Source: Pseudonocardia humida (GTDB lineage: Bacteria; Actinomycetota; Actinomycetes; Mycobacteriales; Pseudonocardiaceae). Taken from it: 64,000 bases of DNA. The stretch covers positions 42,386-106,385 of the forward strand of contig NZ_JAGSOV010000069.1 of assembly GCF_023898865.1 (NCBI RefSeq), read 5' to 3'. Both the position numbers and the translations under genes were made by a program. The notes under the pieces are model-generated. The model searched no databases and was not told the DNA's origin. It was given only the letters and a program-made list of their open reading frames with translations. Below are positions 1 to 8,062 of the stretch, piece by piece (the first letter of the stretch is position 1; each line of letters starts with the position of its first letter).

Positions 1-2
1 CC

Positions 3-371
3 TTCCACCGCGAGTGGGCCTCCTCGACGCTGGACAACGTGGCCGCGCTGGGCGCGCACACCCTGGTCGGCGGCCGCGGCGGGGTCAGTCGCGGCCCGGA
101 CGCGGTGGCCGCGGCGATCAGCCAGACCCGGCACTTCCTGCGGGTGATGATCGAGCACGTGGGCGCGGTGCAGCGGGCGGGCGGCACGCTCAAGGAGGCC
201 TTCGAGCGCACGCACGCCGCCCTCGTCGACGACTACGGCCGCTGGCCGATCTTCGAGCACTGCCTGCCCTTCGACGTCTCCCGGCTGTGGGACGAGCTGT
301 CCGGCGTGGATCGGCCGATCATCTGGACGGCCGAACGCGACCAGGAGGTCTGGGCGCAGCTGCAGTCGTGA
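3..371 (+). CDS. Probable MBL-fold metallo-hydrolase, C-terminal part (5' end outside window)
   Basis: The frame is open from the first bases of the window to the TGA at 369-371, so only the last 122 residues are present. The visible part runs through LDNVAALGAHTLVGGRG, which resembles the late strand/loop of metallo-beta-lactamase-fold hydrolases where a PGHG-type motif usually lies. It then continues into a mostly helical tail ending near WTAERDQEVWAQLQ. The zinc-binding HxHxDH motif would be upstream and cannot be checked. The stop overlaps the GTG start of the following flavin monooxygenase by 3 bases, so the two are probably co-translated and may act on the same aromatic or alicyclic substrate. 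The family call rests on this weak similarity only. Confidence 0.5.
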   Translation, partial: FHREWASSTLDNVAALGAHTLVGGRGGVSRGPDAVAAAISQTRHFLRVMIEHVGAVQRAGGTLKEAFERTHAALVDDYGRWPIFEHCLPFDVSRLWDELSGVDRPIIWTAERDQEVWAQLQS

Positions 372-1933
372 CGAGCATGGATCCCGTCGCGATCATCGGC
401 AACGGCCCGGTCGGCCAGACCACCGCGCTGCTGCTGGCCCGCTGGGGCGTGCCGACCGTGCTGCTCGACCGGCGTCCCGAGCGCGACCCGGTCGGCTCCA
501 AGGCGATCTGCCAGCAGCGCGACGTCCTCGACATCTGGTCGGCGGTCGGCGCGGGCGAGCGGATCGCGGCCGAGGGCGTCACCTGGACCACGGCGCGCAC
601 CTTCCACCGCGACCACGAGCTGTTCACCTACACGTTCGCCGAGTCCGGCCGGGCGGCGTTCCCGCCGTTCGTCAACATCTCCCAGTCGCGCACCGAGGAG
701 ATCCTCGACGAGCGGGTGGCCGCGGAGCCGCTGGTCGACGTGCGCTGGGGCCACCCCGTCGCCAAGATCGACCAGGACGTCGACCGGGTCACCCTGACCT
801 GCGCCGACGGCAGCACGGTCGTGGCGCCGTTCGCGGTGCTGTGCGCGGGGGCGCGGGCCGAGGAGCTGCGCGCGATGCTGGGCGTCGGCTTCGACGGCCA
901 CTCCTTCGACGACCGGTTCCTGATCTGCGACATCCGCACCGACCTGCCCGGCTGGGCCACCGAGCGGCGCTTCTACTTCGACCCGGTGTGGAACCCCGGG
1001 CGCCAGGTGCTGGTGCACCCCTGCCCGGGCTCGACCTTCCGCATCGACTGGCAGGTCCCCAGCGACTACGACCTCGACGCCGAGGTCGCCGACGGCTCGC
1101 TGGACCGCCGCATCCGCCAGGTCATCGGCGAGCGCCCCTACGAGATCGTCTGGAAGTCGGTGTACCGGTTCCAGTCGCGCTGCGCCGACCGGCTGCGCGC
1201 GGGCCGGGTGCTGCTGGCCGGCGACGCGGCGCACCTGTACTCGCCGTTCGGGGCCCGCGGGCTCAACTCCGGGGTCGTCGACGCCGAGAACGCGGCCTGG
1301 AAGATCGCGTTCGTGGCCCGCGGCTGGGCGGGCGAGGGGCTGCTGGAGAGCTACCACGCCGAGCGGCACGCGGCCGCCCGGGAGAACCTGGAGATCACCA
1401 CGGCGACGATGGACTTCCTGGTCCCGCAGTCGCCGGCGGCCGCCGCGCACCGCCAGGCGGTGCTCGACCGCGCCGCAGAGGACCCGGTCGCCCGCTCGAT
1501 GGTCGACTCCGGCCGGCTCGCCGAGCCGTTCTGGTACGTCGACTCGCCGCTGACCACGCCGTCGCCGTCGCGCCCGTTCGCCGGTCGTCCCCCGCGCGGC
1601 GACGTGCCGGCGCCCGGCCCCGGCGTGCTGGTCCCGGACGCCCCGGTGGCCGGCGGGCGGCGGTTCCGCGAGCTGGCCCGCGAGGGGTTCACCCTGCTGC
1701 TGGCGCCGGGCGCGGACGGGGAGGCGGCCCGCGCGGTCGCGGAGGGCAGCGCCGTGCCCGTCGCGGTGGTGGAGCTCGACGAGGTCGACGTCACCGGGAC
1801 CCTCGCCCCCGCGCTGGACGCGCGGCGGGGCGAGGTCTGGCTGCTGCGGCCGGACGCGCACGTCGCCGCCGTCCTCGACCGCCCCACCACCGCCGCGCTG
1901 ACCGCCGCCCTCACCCGCGCCCTCGGCGGCTGA
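368..1933 (+). CDS. FAD-dependent monooxygenase of the MhpA/PheA-TfdB aromatic hydroxylase type
   Basis: A 521-residue flavoprotein that probably hydroxylates an aromatic substrate with NAD(P)H and oxygen. The N-terminus has the dinucleotide-binding motif IIGNGPVGQTTALLLARWG, and the second FAD motif GDAAHLYSPFGARGLNSG is near residue 285, as in PF01494 monooxygenases. The C-terminal ~100 residues form the thioredoxin-like tail seen in MhpA and phenol hydroxylases. I chose the GTG at 368 because it overlaps the preceding stop (GTGA); an ATG at 377 in the same frame is an equally plausible start. It forms a two-gene unit with the upstream partial hydrolase. Substrate unknown. Confidence 0.8.
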   Translation: MTSMDPVAIIGNGPVGQTTALLLARWGVPTVLLDRRPERDPVGSKAICQQRDVLDIWSAVGAGERIAAEGVTWTTARTFHRDHELFTYTFAESGRAAFPPFVNISQSRTEEILDERVAAEPLVDVRWGHPVAKIDQDVDRVTLTCADGSTVVAPFAVLCAGARAEELRAMLGVGFDGHSFDDRFLICDIRTDLPGWATERRFYFDPVWNPGRQVLVHPCPGSTFRIDWQVPSDYDLDAEVADGSLDRRIRQVIGERPYEIVWKSVYRFQSRCADRLRAGRVLLAGDAAHLYSPFGARGLNSGVVDAENAAWKIAFVARGWAGEGLLESYHAERHAAARENLEITTATMDFLVPQSPAAAAHRQAVLDRAAEDPVARSMVDSGRLAEPFWYVDSPLTTPSPSRPFAGRPPRGDVPAPGPGVLVPDAPVAGGRRFRELAREGFTLLLAPGADGEAARAVAEGSAVPVAVVELDEVDVTGTLAPALDARRGEVWLLRPDAHVAAVLDRPTTAALTAALTRALGG

Positions 1934-1948
1934 CCCCCACCCCAACCC

Positions 1949-2011
1949 CGTCGAGAACGAAGCTGTCGCCGTTTTGGACCGGTCCAACCGACAACAAGTT
2001 CGTTCTCGACG
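1949..2011. terminator. Nested inverted repeat between convergent genes, probable bidirectional terminator
   Basis: A perfect 13-bp inverted repeat (CGTCGAGAACGAA at 1949-1961, its complement at 1999-2011) encloses a second perfect palindrome, TTGGACCGGTCCAA, at 1974-1987. It fills the gap between the convergent monooxygenase and TetR genes, the position of a two-way terminator. The nesting of two separate palindromes is more elaborate than a simple hairpin and it could also be a dispersed repeat. Confidence 0.6.
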
Positions 2012-2013
2012 GG

Positions 2014-2649
2014 TCAGACGAGGAGGGTGTGGGCGGCGATCTTCCAGACCTTCAGGTGGGGGTCGGTGCGGGGGTCGCGACGGCTGAGCGCGTAGCTCAT
2101 CCCCACCCCGCGCATGCTGGTCAGCACCAGGTCGCGGACGGCGGGGTAGTGCGGGTGCGCGGCCAGCTCCGGGCCGTAGTACTTGGCCATGCCGTCCCGG
2201 ATGAGGGCGCCGAGCTCCTGCTCCCCGGGCTGCAGCGCGGCGCGCAGCTCGTCGTTCGTGCGGGCCGCGGTCCACAGCTCCACGGCGGCCCAGAAGTGGG
2301 GCTCGGAGAAGGTCTCCCAGATCAGCTCGATGACCCGGTCGAGGCGCTCGGCGGCGGACAGGCCCTCCGGGATGTCGCGCAGCCGCTCGTCGGTGCGCCG
2401 CATCCGCCCGATGGCCAGGTGCCGCGAGGCCGCGACCAGCAGCTCGTCGCGGGACGGGAAGTGGTGCAGCAGCCGCCCCCGCGACACCCCGGCGCGGGCC
2501 TGGATGCGCAGCGTGGTCGCGCCCCGGTAGCCGGACTCGACCAGGCAGGCCACCGCGGCGTCCAGGATGCGGGCCCGGCTCGTCGCGGTGCGCTCCGCGC
2601 GACGGCCGAGGGGTGGGACCGTCAGCGGTGGCTCGGGCGGGGAGGCCAT
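2014..2649 (-). CDS. TetR/AcrR family transcriptional regulator
   Basis: A 211-residue one-component repressor. Residues about 20-75 form the TetR DNA-binding domain: ARILDAAVACLVESGYRGATT, then the recognition segment AGVSRGRLLHHFPSRDELL. The remainder is the helical ligand-binding domain. Its C-terminus is convergent with the monooxygenase across the palindromic 1949-2011 segment. The gene stands alone on its strand with about 45 bp before the end of the LacI gene, so its target could be itself, the upstream monooxygenase or a distant locus. No operator is obvious near the start. Confidence 0.9.
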   Translation of the reverse strand: MASPPEPPLTVPPLGRRAERTATSRARILDAAVACLVESGYRGATTLRIQARAGVSRGRLLHHFPSRDELLVAASRHLAIGRMRRTDERLRDIPEGLSAAERLDRVIELIWETFSEPHFWAAVELWTAARTNDELRAALQPGEQELGALIRDGMAKYYGPELAAHPHYPAVRDLVLTSMRGVGMSYALSRRDPRTDPHLKVWKIAAHTLLV

Positions 2650-2695
2650 CCACGCAGCGTAGCGAGGTGCCGCCCGGGCAGGTGGCGCCGAACCG

Positions 2696-3748
2696 TCAGG
2701 ACCGCGGCGGGCCGGTGGTCGTCCCGACGCGCAGGCGCACCGGCAGCAGCACGTCGGCCGGGGTCCGCCCGGCGACCAACTCCATCGCCGCCTTGGCCGC
2801 TTCCCGCCCCTTCTCGTCGCTGGGCTGCACGACGGTGGTCAGCACGGTCGGCGCGAGCCAGGGCAGGTCGGCGCCGTCGAAGCCGACGACGGAGACGTCG
2901 CCGGGGACGTCGAGCCCCAGCTCGGCCGCGGCCTGCAGCACGCCGGCGGCCAGCACGTCGCTCTGCGCGACGATCGCGGTGGGCCGCTCGTCGGCCGGGA
3001 CGTCGAGCAGCAACCGCCCCGCGACGGCGCCCTCGGCGACGGCGTTGCTGGCGGTCTCCAGCGTCGGGACGGGCCCGAACACGTCCTCCACGGCGAGCAT
3101 CCGCCTGCGCACGTCGCGGTAGTGCACGACGGCGCGCCGGGCCGGGCCGACCGGGCCGCGGGTGCCGTCCAGCCGCAGCGGCATGACGACCTGGGCCACC
3201 CGGCGGTGGCCGAGCTCGTGCAGGTGGCGGGCCAGCTCGCGGGTGCCGCCGCGGTCGTCGATGTCGACCAGCACGACGCCGTCGACCTCGGGTCCCTCGA
3301 CGGCGACGACCGGCACCCCGCGGGCGCGCAGCGCGCCCATCGCCGGGTCGTCCTCCAGCCCGCAGGTGGCGAAGATGGCCGCGTCGAGCGGCATGCGCGT
3401 GATCTGCTCGGTGGCGGGGCGGCCCTCGTCGCCGGCCAGCAGCAGCAGGCCGACCCCGTGCCCGCCCAGCACCTCGGCGATGCCGTCGAGCAGTTGCACG
3501 GCCACCGGGTCGCGGAAGGCGTAGAGGAGCCGTTCGCCGACGAACGCGCCGATCACATCGCTGCGGCCGCGGCGCAGCGAGGCCGCGACGGGGTCGGGGC
3601 CGGCGTAGCCGATGGCGGAGGCCGCGACGAGCACGCGCTCGCGGGTCGCGGCGGCGACCCGGGGGCTGCCGGAGAACGCGAGGGACGCCGTCGACGGCGA
3701 GACCCCGGCCCGCGCCGCCACGTCCGCGAGCGTGGGACGGGTGGACAC
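2696..3748 (-). CDS. LacI family transcriptional regulator
   Basis: 350 residues with a classic LacI layout: N-terminal HTH (TLADVAARAGVSPSTASLAFSG) and hinge helix (PVAASLRRGRSD near residue 60), followed by a two-lobed periplasmic-binding-protein-like sensor (VIGAFVGERLLY onward; VSVVGFDGADLPWLAPTVLTTV near the end). It is divergent from the MFS gene at 3887. The gap between them holds a perfect 22-bp palindrome whose centre, AATCGATT, is typical of LacI-family operators, so it most likely represses that transporter and perhaps itself. Ligand unknown. Confidence 0.92.
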   Translation of the reverse strand: MSTRPTLADVAARAGVSPSTASLAFSGSPRVAAATRERVLVAASAIGYAGPDPVAASLRRGRSDVIGAFVGERLLYAFRDPVAVQLLDGIAEVLGGHGVGLLLLAGDEGRPATEQITRMPLDAAIFATCGLEDDPAMGALRARGVPVVAVEGPEVDGVVLVDIDDRGGTRELARHLHELGHRRVAQVVMPLRLDGTRGPVGPARRAVVHYRDVRRRMLAVEDVFGPVPTLETASNAVAEGAVAGRLLLDVPADERPTAIVAQSDVLAAGVLQAAAELGLDVPGDVSVVGFDGADLPWLAPTVLTTVVQPSDEKGREAAKAAMELVAGRTPADVLLPVRLRVGTTTGPPRS

Positions 3749-3827
3749 GGCCGCAGGCTACGCGGATCGGCGTGGCTCACAGCGGAACGGGGTTGAGCCG
3801 GGCGGGACCGCGGCGTACCGTCGATCG

Positions 3828-3849
3828 CGGATCGAATCGATTCGATCCG
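3828..3849. promoter_or_regulatory. 22-bp perfect palindrome, probable LacI-family operator
   Basis: CGGATCGAATC is followed directly by its reverse complement at 3828-3849, in the 138-bp divergent intergenic region between the LacI regulator and the MFS gene. It ends 25 bp before the AAGGAG ribosome site of the transporter, a position suited to blocking initiation. Confidence 0.75.
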
Positions 3850-3886
3850 ACCTCGGCAGAGCGTCGCACCCCAAGGAGCAGAGCCC

Positions 3887-5116
3887 GTGAACCCGAACAC
3901 GACCACGACGGCGCAGCCCGCGGACGCAGCGGTCCGCCGCGCGCGCATCGCGGTCGTCATCGCCTTCCTGGCCAACGGCCTGGCCTTCGCGACGCTGATC
4001 GCCCGCACCCCGTCGATCCGCGACACCCTCGGGCTGAGCTCGGGCCAGCTCGGCCTGCTGCTGCTGTGCCTGTCCGGCGGTGCCGTGGCCGGGCTGCCGC
4101 TGTCGGGTCCGCTGGTCAGCCGCAGCGGCCCGGCCCGCGGCGTGCTGCTCGGCATGTTCAGCGTCGCCCTCGGCCTGGCGCTGGTCAGCACCGGCCTGAT
4201 CACCGGGATCGTCCCGGTGGCCGCGGTCGGCCTGGCGTTCTGCGGGCTCGGCAGCGGCATCTGGGACGTCTCGATGAACGTCGAGGGCGCCGACGTCGAG
4301 CGCCGCCTGGGCCGGTCGCTGATGCCGCGGCTGCACGCCGCCTTCAGCATCGGCACGGTCGCCGGCGCGGCCATCGGCGCGGCCGCGGCCGGGCTGGGGC
4401 TCCCGCTGTCCGTGCAGCTGCTCGCCGTCGCCGTCGTGCTGCCGATCGCGGCGTTCCCGGTCACCCGGGCGTTCCTCGGGCGCAGCGGCTCCACCGCCCA
4501 GCGGGAGGAGGAGACCGGCGAGCGGCGCAGCGCGCTGGCCGCGTGGCGCGAGCCCCGCACCCTGCTGATCGGCCTGCTGGTGCTCGGGTTCGCCTTCACC
4601 GAGGGCTCGGCCAACGACTGGATCGCCATCGCCTTCGTCGACGGCTACGGCGGCGGCGAGACGCTGGGCGCGGTGGCCTTCGGGTTCTTCGTCAGCGCGA
4701 TGACGGTGGGTCGGATGTTCGGCGGATCGATGCTGGAGAGGTACGGCCGGGTCGCGGTGCTGCGGGCGACGGCCCTGCTGGCCGTGGCCGGGCTGCTGCT
4801 GGTGCTGCTGGGCGGCAGCACGCCGGTGGCCCTGGTCGGCGCGCTCCTCTGGGGGGTGGGTGCGTCGCTGGGGTTCCCGGTCGGGATGAGCGCCGCCGCC
4901 GACGACCCGGCGCACGCCGCGGCGCGGGTCTCGGTGGTCAGCTCGGTCGGCTACACCGCGTTCCTGGCCGGACCGCCGCTGATCGGGCTGCTGGCCGAGC
5001 ACAGCGGCATCCTGCGGGCGCTGTTCGTCGTGCTGGGCGCACTCGTGCTGGGCCTGCTGGCGGTGGGCGCCGCCCGCCCGCTGCCCGGAGCGGAGCAGGC
5101 CGAGCGGGCCCACTGA
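3887..5116 (+). CDS. MFS transporter
   Basis: 409 residues and about 12 predicted hydrophobic helices, typical of a major facilitator. The first helix is VVIAFLANGLAFATLIARTPS, and the conserved acidic loop segment SGIWDVSMNVEGADVERRLGR lies between helices 4 and 5, as in the fucose permease/YbjJ-like subgroup. A ~20-residue polar linker (REEETGERRSALAAWREP) separates the two halves. The GTG at 3887 follows AAGGAG by 8 bases. Facing the LacI gene across a palindromic operator suggests ligand-induced uptake or efflux of a small polar compound. Substrate not deducible. Confidence 0.88.
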   Translation: MNPNTTTTAQPADAAVRRARIAVVIAFLANGLAFATLIARTPSIRDTLGLSSGQLGLLLLCLSGGAVAGLPLSGPLVSRSGPARGVLLGMFSVALGLALVSTGLITGIVPVAAVGLAFCGLGSGIWDVSMNVEGADVERRLGRSLMPRLHAAFSIGTVAGAAIGAAAAGLGLPLSVQLLAVAVVLPIAAFPVTRAFLGRSGSTAQREEETGERRSALAAWREPRTLLIGLLVLGFAFTEGSANDWIAIAFVDGYGGGETLGAVAFGFFVSAMTVGRMFGGSMLERYGRVAVLRATALLAVAGLLLVLLGGSTPVALVGALLWGVGASLGFPVGMSAAADDPAHAAARVSVVSSVGYTAFLAGPPLIGLLAEHSGILRALFVVLGALVLGLLAVGAARPLPGAEQAERAH

Positions 5117-5134
5117 CGGGTGGCGCGCGTCCGT

Positions 5135-5174
5135 ACCGGCCCGTTCCCGGCCCTCCCGCCGGGAACGGGCCGGT
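5135..5174. terminator. Strong GC-rich hairpin terminator after MFS gene
   Basis: A perfect 16-bp stem (ACCGGCCCGTTCCCGG at 5135-5150 with its complement at 5159-5174) and an 8-base loop, 19 bp after the transporter stop. There is no U-run, which is usual for actinomycete terminators. Confidence 0.75.
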
Positions 5175-5203
5175 TAACGCGTGTTTCGGGCCCGTTCAGA
5201 CCC

Positions 5204-5280
5204 TTGACAGCGGTCGGGTCGACAGCGAACTCTGTTGCGTGTTGCGCACCTTGTTTCGTAGTGCGCACCGAAAGCGCACA
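5204..5280 (+). promoter_or_regulatory. Putative promoter and repeat operator of the betaine demethylation operon
   Basis: TTGACA at 5204-5209 resembles a sigma-70 -35 box, although the matching -10 region is weak. Directly downstream, TGCGCACC occurs at 5243-5250 and again at 5262-5269 (19-bp period), and a further GCGCAC follows at 5274. This leader precedes the Rieske ferredoxin/dehydrogenase/oxygenase operon. The repeats could bind the IclR regulator encoded at 12677-13462, but no matching copies are obvious at betB. Confidence 0.4.
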
Positions 5281-5306
5281 CCGTCCGCGCACTCGATGGG
5301 GCCCCA

Positions 5307-5636
5307 ATGATCCACGTCTGCTCGCTGGCCGAACTCCCCCGCGGCAGCGCCCGCCGCCTCCCGCTCCGCCCCCCGGTGTCGGTCTTCCACACCGAGGACG
5401 GCGAGTACTTCGCCATCGACGACACCTGCACCCACCAGGACGCCTCGCTCGCCGACGGCTGGCTGGAGGGCTGCGAGGTGGAGTGCCCGCTGCACGCGGC
5501 GATCTTCGACCTGCGCACCGGTGAACCCGATGGGATGCTCGCCCGCGAGCCCGTGCGGACCCATCATGTCGTGGTGAGCGACGAAGCGGTCTACGTGGTC
5601 CTGTCCGACACCGAACAGCTCGACGCCGCGTCATGA
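5307..5636 (+). CDS. Rieske [2Fe-2S] ferredoxin
   Basis: 109 residues. The cluster ligands are clear: C41-T-H43 in DTCTHQDASL and C60-P-L-H63 in CPLHAA, the spacing of small non-haem-iron-dioxygenase ferredoxins. It should carry electrons to the Rieske oxygenase two genes downstream; no ferredoxin reductase gene is present in the cluster. The stop overlaps the ATG of the dehydrogenase at 5633, indicating translational coupling. Homologues are often annotated as phenylpropionate dioxygenase ferredoxin, but the neighbours point to betaine demethylation. Confidence 0.88.
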   Translation: MIHVCSLAELPRGSARRLPLRPPVSVFHTEDGEYFAIDDTCTHQDASLADGWLEGCEVECPLHAAIFDLRTGEPDGMLAREPVRTHHVVVSDEAVYVVLSDTEQLDAAS

Positions 5637-8062
5637 CCGGCCCGCGGGTCGTCGTCATCGGGGCCGGGGTGGTCGGAGCGGCGGTCGCCGACGAGCTGAC
5701 CGCCCGCGGCTGGACCGGGGTCACCGTGCTCGACCGCGGCGAGCTGCCGCTGCCCGGCGGCTCCAGCTCGCACGCCCCCGGCCTGGTGTTCCAGACCAAC
5801 CCGTCCAAGACCATGGCCGGCTTCGCCCGCTACACCGTGGAGAAGCTCTGCGGCCTGGAGCTCGACGGCCTGCCCTGCTTCAACCAGGTCGGCGGCCTGG
5901 AGGTGGCCACCACCCCGGAGCGGATGGGCGAGCTGGCCCGCCGGCACGGCCTGGCCACCAGCTGGGGCATCGACTCGCGCCTCGTCGAGCCCGACGAGTG
6001 CGCCGCCATGCACCCGCTGCTGCCCGCGAGCAGCGTGCTGGGCGGCTTCCACATCCCGACCGACGGGCTGGCCGCCGCGCCGCGCGCGGTCGCCGCGCAA
6101 CTGGCCCGGGCCGTCGAGCGCGGGGCGACCGTCCGCGGCCGCTGCCGGGTCCTCGACATCACCAGCGCCGGCGGCCGGGTCACCGGCGTCGTCACCGACC
6201 AGGGCGAGATCGCCGCCGACCTGGTGGTCTCGGCGACCGGGTTCTGGGGCCCGCGCACGGGGGCGCTGGTCGGGCTGACCGTCCCGCTGCTGCCGATGGC
6301 CCACCAGTACGCCCGCACCGGCCCGCTGCCCGAGCTGGCCGGGCGCAACCCCGCCACCACGAACCCGTTCGACGCGTCCGCGCCGATCCTGCGCCACCAG
6401 GACCGCGACCTGTACTTCCGCGAGCACGGCGACCGCGTCGGCATCGGCTCCTACGCGCACGACCCGATCCCGGTCGACCTCGACGCGCTGGGCGCCGACC
6501 CGATGCCCAGCGTCCTGGAGTTCACCCCGGACGACTTCGCCCCGTCCTGGTCCGACGCCCGCGAGCTGCTGCCCGCGCTCGCCGGCACCGGCGTCGAGGG
6601 CGGCATCAACGGCATCTTCTCGTTCACCCCCGACGGCAACCCGCTCATCGGCGAGCACCCCGGACTGTCCGGGTTCTGGGTCGCCGAGGCCGTGTGGGTG
6701 ACGCACTCGGCGGGCGTCGGGCGGGCACTGGCGCACTGGCTGGTGGCCGGCGAGCCGGACGTCGACCTGCACGAGTGCGACCTCAACCGGTTCGAGCCCG
6801 CCCAGCTCACCCCGACGAACGTCGCCGCGCGCAGCACCCGCAACTTCGTCGAGGTCTACGACATCCTGCACCCGCTCGACCCGCCCGCCGTGCAGCGCCC
6901 GCTGCGCACCAGCCCGTTCCACGCCCGCCAGGTCGAGCTGGGCGCGGTGTTCGACCAGTCGGCGACCGGCTGGGAGCGCCCGCGCTGGTTCGCCGCCAAC
7001 GGCGAGCTGCCCGAGGTGGGCAAGATCCCGCCGCGGGGCGAGTGGGCCGCGCGCTGGTGGTCGCCGATCGCCGGGGCCGAGGCGCTGGTCACCCGCGACC
7101 GCGTCGCGATGTACGACATGACCCCGCTCAAGCGCCTGGAGGTCACCGGTCCCGGCGCACTCGACCTGCTCGACGGTCTGACCACCAACAACCTGCGCAA
7201 GAAGCCGGGCTCGGTCACCTACACGCTGCTGCTGGAGCCCTCCGGCGGCGTGCGCAGCGACCTGACCGTCGCCCGGCTGGGCGAGCAGCACTTCCAGGTC
7301 GGTGCCAACTCCAACCTCGACCTCGACCTGCTGCTGCGCGCGGCCGGACCGGACGTGCGCATCACCGACACCACCGGCGGCACCTGCTGCATCGGGCTGT
7401 GGGGGCCGAAGGCGCGCGAGGTGCTGTCCGCGGTCACCGCCGACGACGTCTCCGACGCCGGGTTCGGCTACTTCAAGGCCCGCGAGCTGGACGTGGCCGG
7501 GGTGCCGGTGCGCGCGCTGCGCGTGTCCTACGTCGGTGAGCTGGGCTGGGAGCTCTACGTGAGCGCCGAGCTGGGCCTGCGGCTGTGGGACGTGCTGTGG
7601 GACGCCGGGCGCCGGCACGGGATCATCGCCGCCGGGCGCAGCGCGTTCGACTCGTTGCGCCTGGAGAAGGGCTACCGCTCCGCGGGCGCCGACATGACCA
7701 CCGAGCACGACCCGTACGAGGCCGGGCTCGGGTTCGCGGTCCGGCCGGGTACCTACCCGGGCGCCGAGGCGCTGGCCGGCAAGCAGGACCCGGCCCGCAG
7801 GCTCGTCCCACTGCTGCTGTCCGACCAGACCCAGGTCGTGATGGGCAAGGAGCCGGTCTTCCACGACGGCGCCCCCGTCGGCTACGTGACCAGCGCCGCC
7901 TACGGCTACTCGATCGACGCCAGCATCGCCTACGCCTGGCTGCCCGCCGCGGCCGCCGAACCGGGCACCGGCGTGCAGGTGGAGTACTTCGGCGAGCGGC
8001 TGGCCGCCGTCGTCGCCACCGAACCCCTCTACGACGCCGAGCGGAAGAAGCTGCGCGGATGA
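5633..8062 (+). CDS. FAD-dependent dimethylglycine/sarcosine dehydrogenase-like protein with GcvT domains
   Basis: An 809-residue fusion with the layout of mitochondrial-type dimethylglycine and sarcosine dehydrogenases. A DAO-type FAD domain comes first (VVVIGAGVVGAAVADELTARG; GGSSSHAPGLVFQTNPSKTM), then the FAO_M linker (about 370-425), then GcvT aminomethyltransferase domains (about 425-800, e.g. YDMTPLKRLEVTGPGA and SYVGELGWELYVSAE) that bind tetrahydrofolate and accept the released C1 unit. It overlaps both neighbours (ATGA junctions at 5633 and 8059), so ferredoxin, dehydrogenase and oxygenase are one translational unit. Most likely it oxidises dimethylglycine and/or sarcosine; which of the two cannot be told from sequence alone. 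Confidence 0.85.
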   Translation: MTGPRVVVIGAGVVGAAVADELTARGWTGVTVLDRGELPLPGGSSSHAPGLVFQTNPSKTMAGFARYTVEKLCGLELDGLPCFNQVGGLEVATTPERMGELARRHGLATSWGIDSRLVEPDECAAMHPLLPASSVLGGFHIPTDGLAAAPRAVAAQLARAVERGATVRGRCRVLDITSAGGRVTGVVTDQGEIAADLVVSATGFWGPRTGALVGLTVPLLPMAHQYARTGPLPELAGRNPATTNPFDASAPILRHQDRDLYFREHGDRVGIGSYAHDPIPVDLDALGADPMPSVLEFTPDDFAPSWSDARELLPALAGTGVEGGINGIFSFTPDGNPLIGEHPGLSGFWVAEAVWVTHSAGVGRALAHWLVAGEPDVDLHECDLNRFEPAQLTPTNVAARSTRNFVEVYDILHPLDPPAVQRPLRTSPFHARQVELGAVFDQSATGWERPRWFAANGELPEVGKIPPRGEWAARWWSPIAGAEALVTRDRVAMYDMTPLKRLEVTGPGALDLLDGLTTNNLRKKPGSVTYTLLLEPSGGVRSDLTVARLGEQHFQVGANSNLDLDLLLRAAGPDVRITDTTGGTCCIGLWGPKAREVLSAVTADDVSDAGFGYFKARELDVAGVPVRALRVSYVGELGWELYVSAELGLRLWDVLWDAGRRHGIIAAGRSAFDSLRLEKGYRSAGADMTTEHDPYEAGLGFAVRPGTYPGAEALAGKQDPARRLVPLLLSDQTQVVMGKEPVFHDGAPVGYVTSAAYGYSIDASIAYAWLPAAAAEPGTGVQVEYFGERLAAVVATEPLYDAERKKLRG

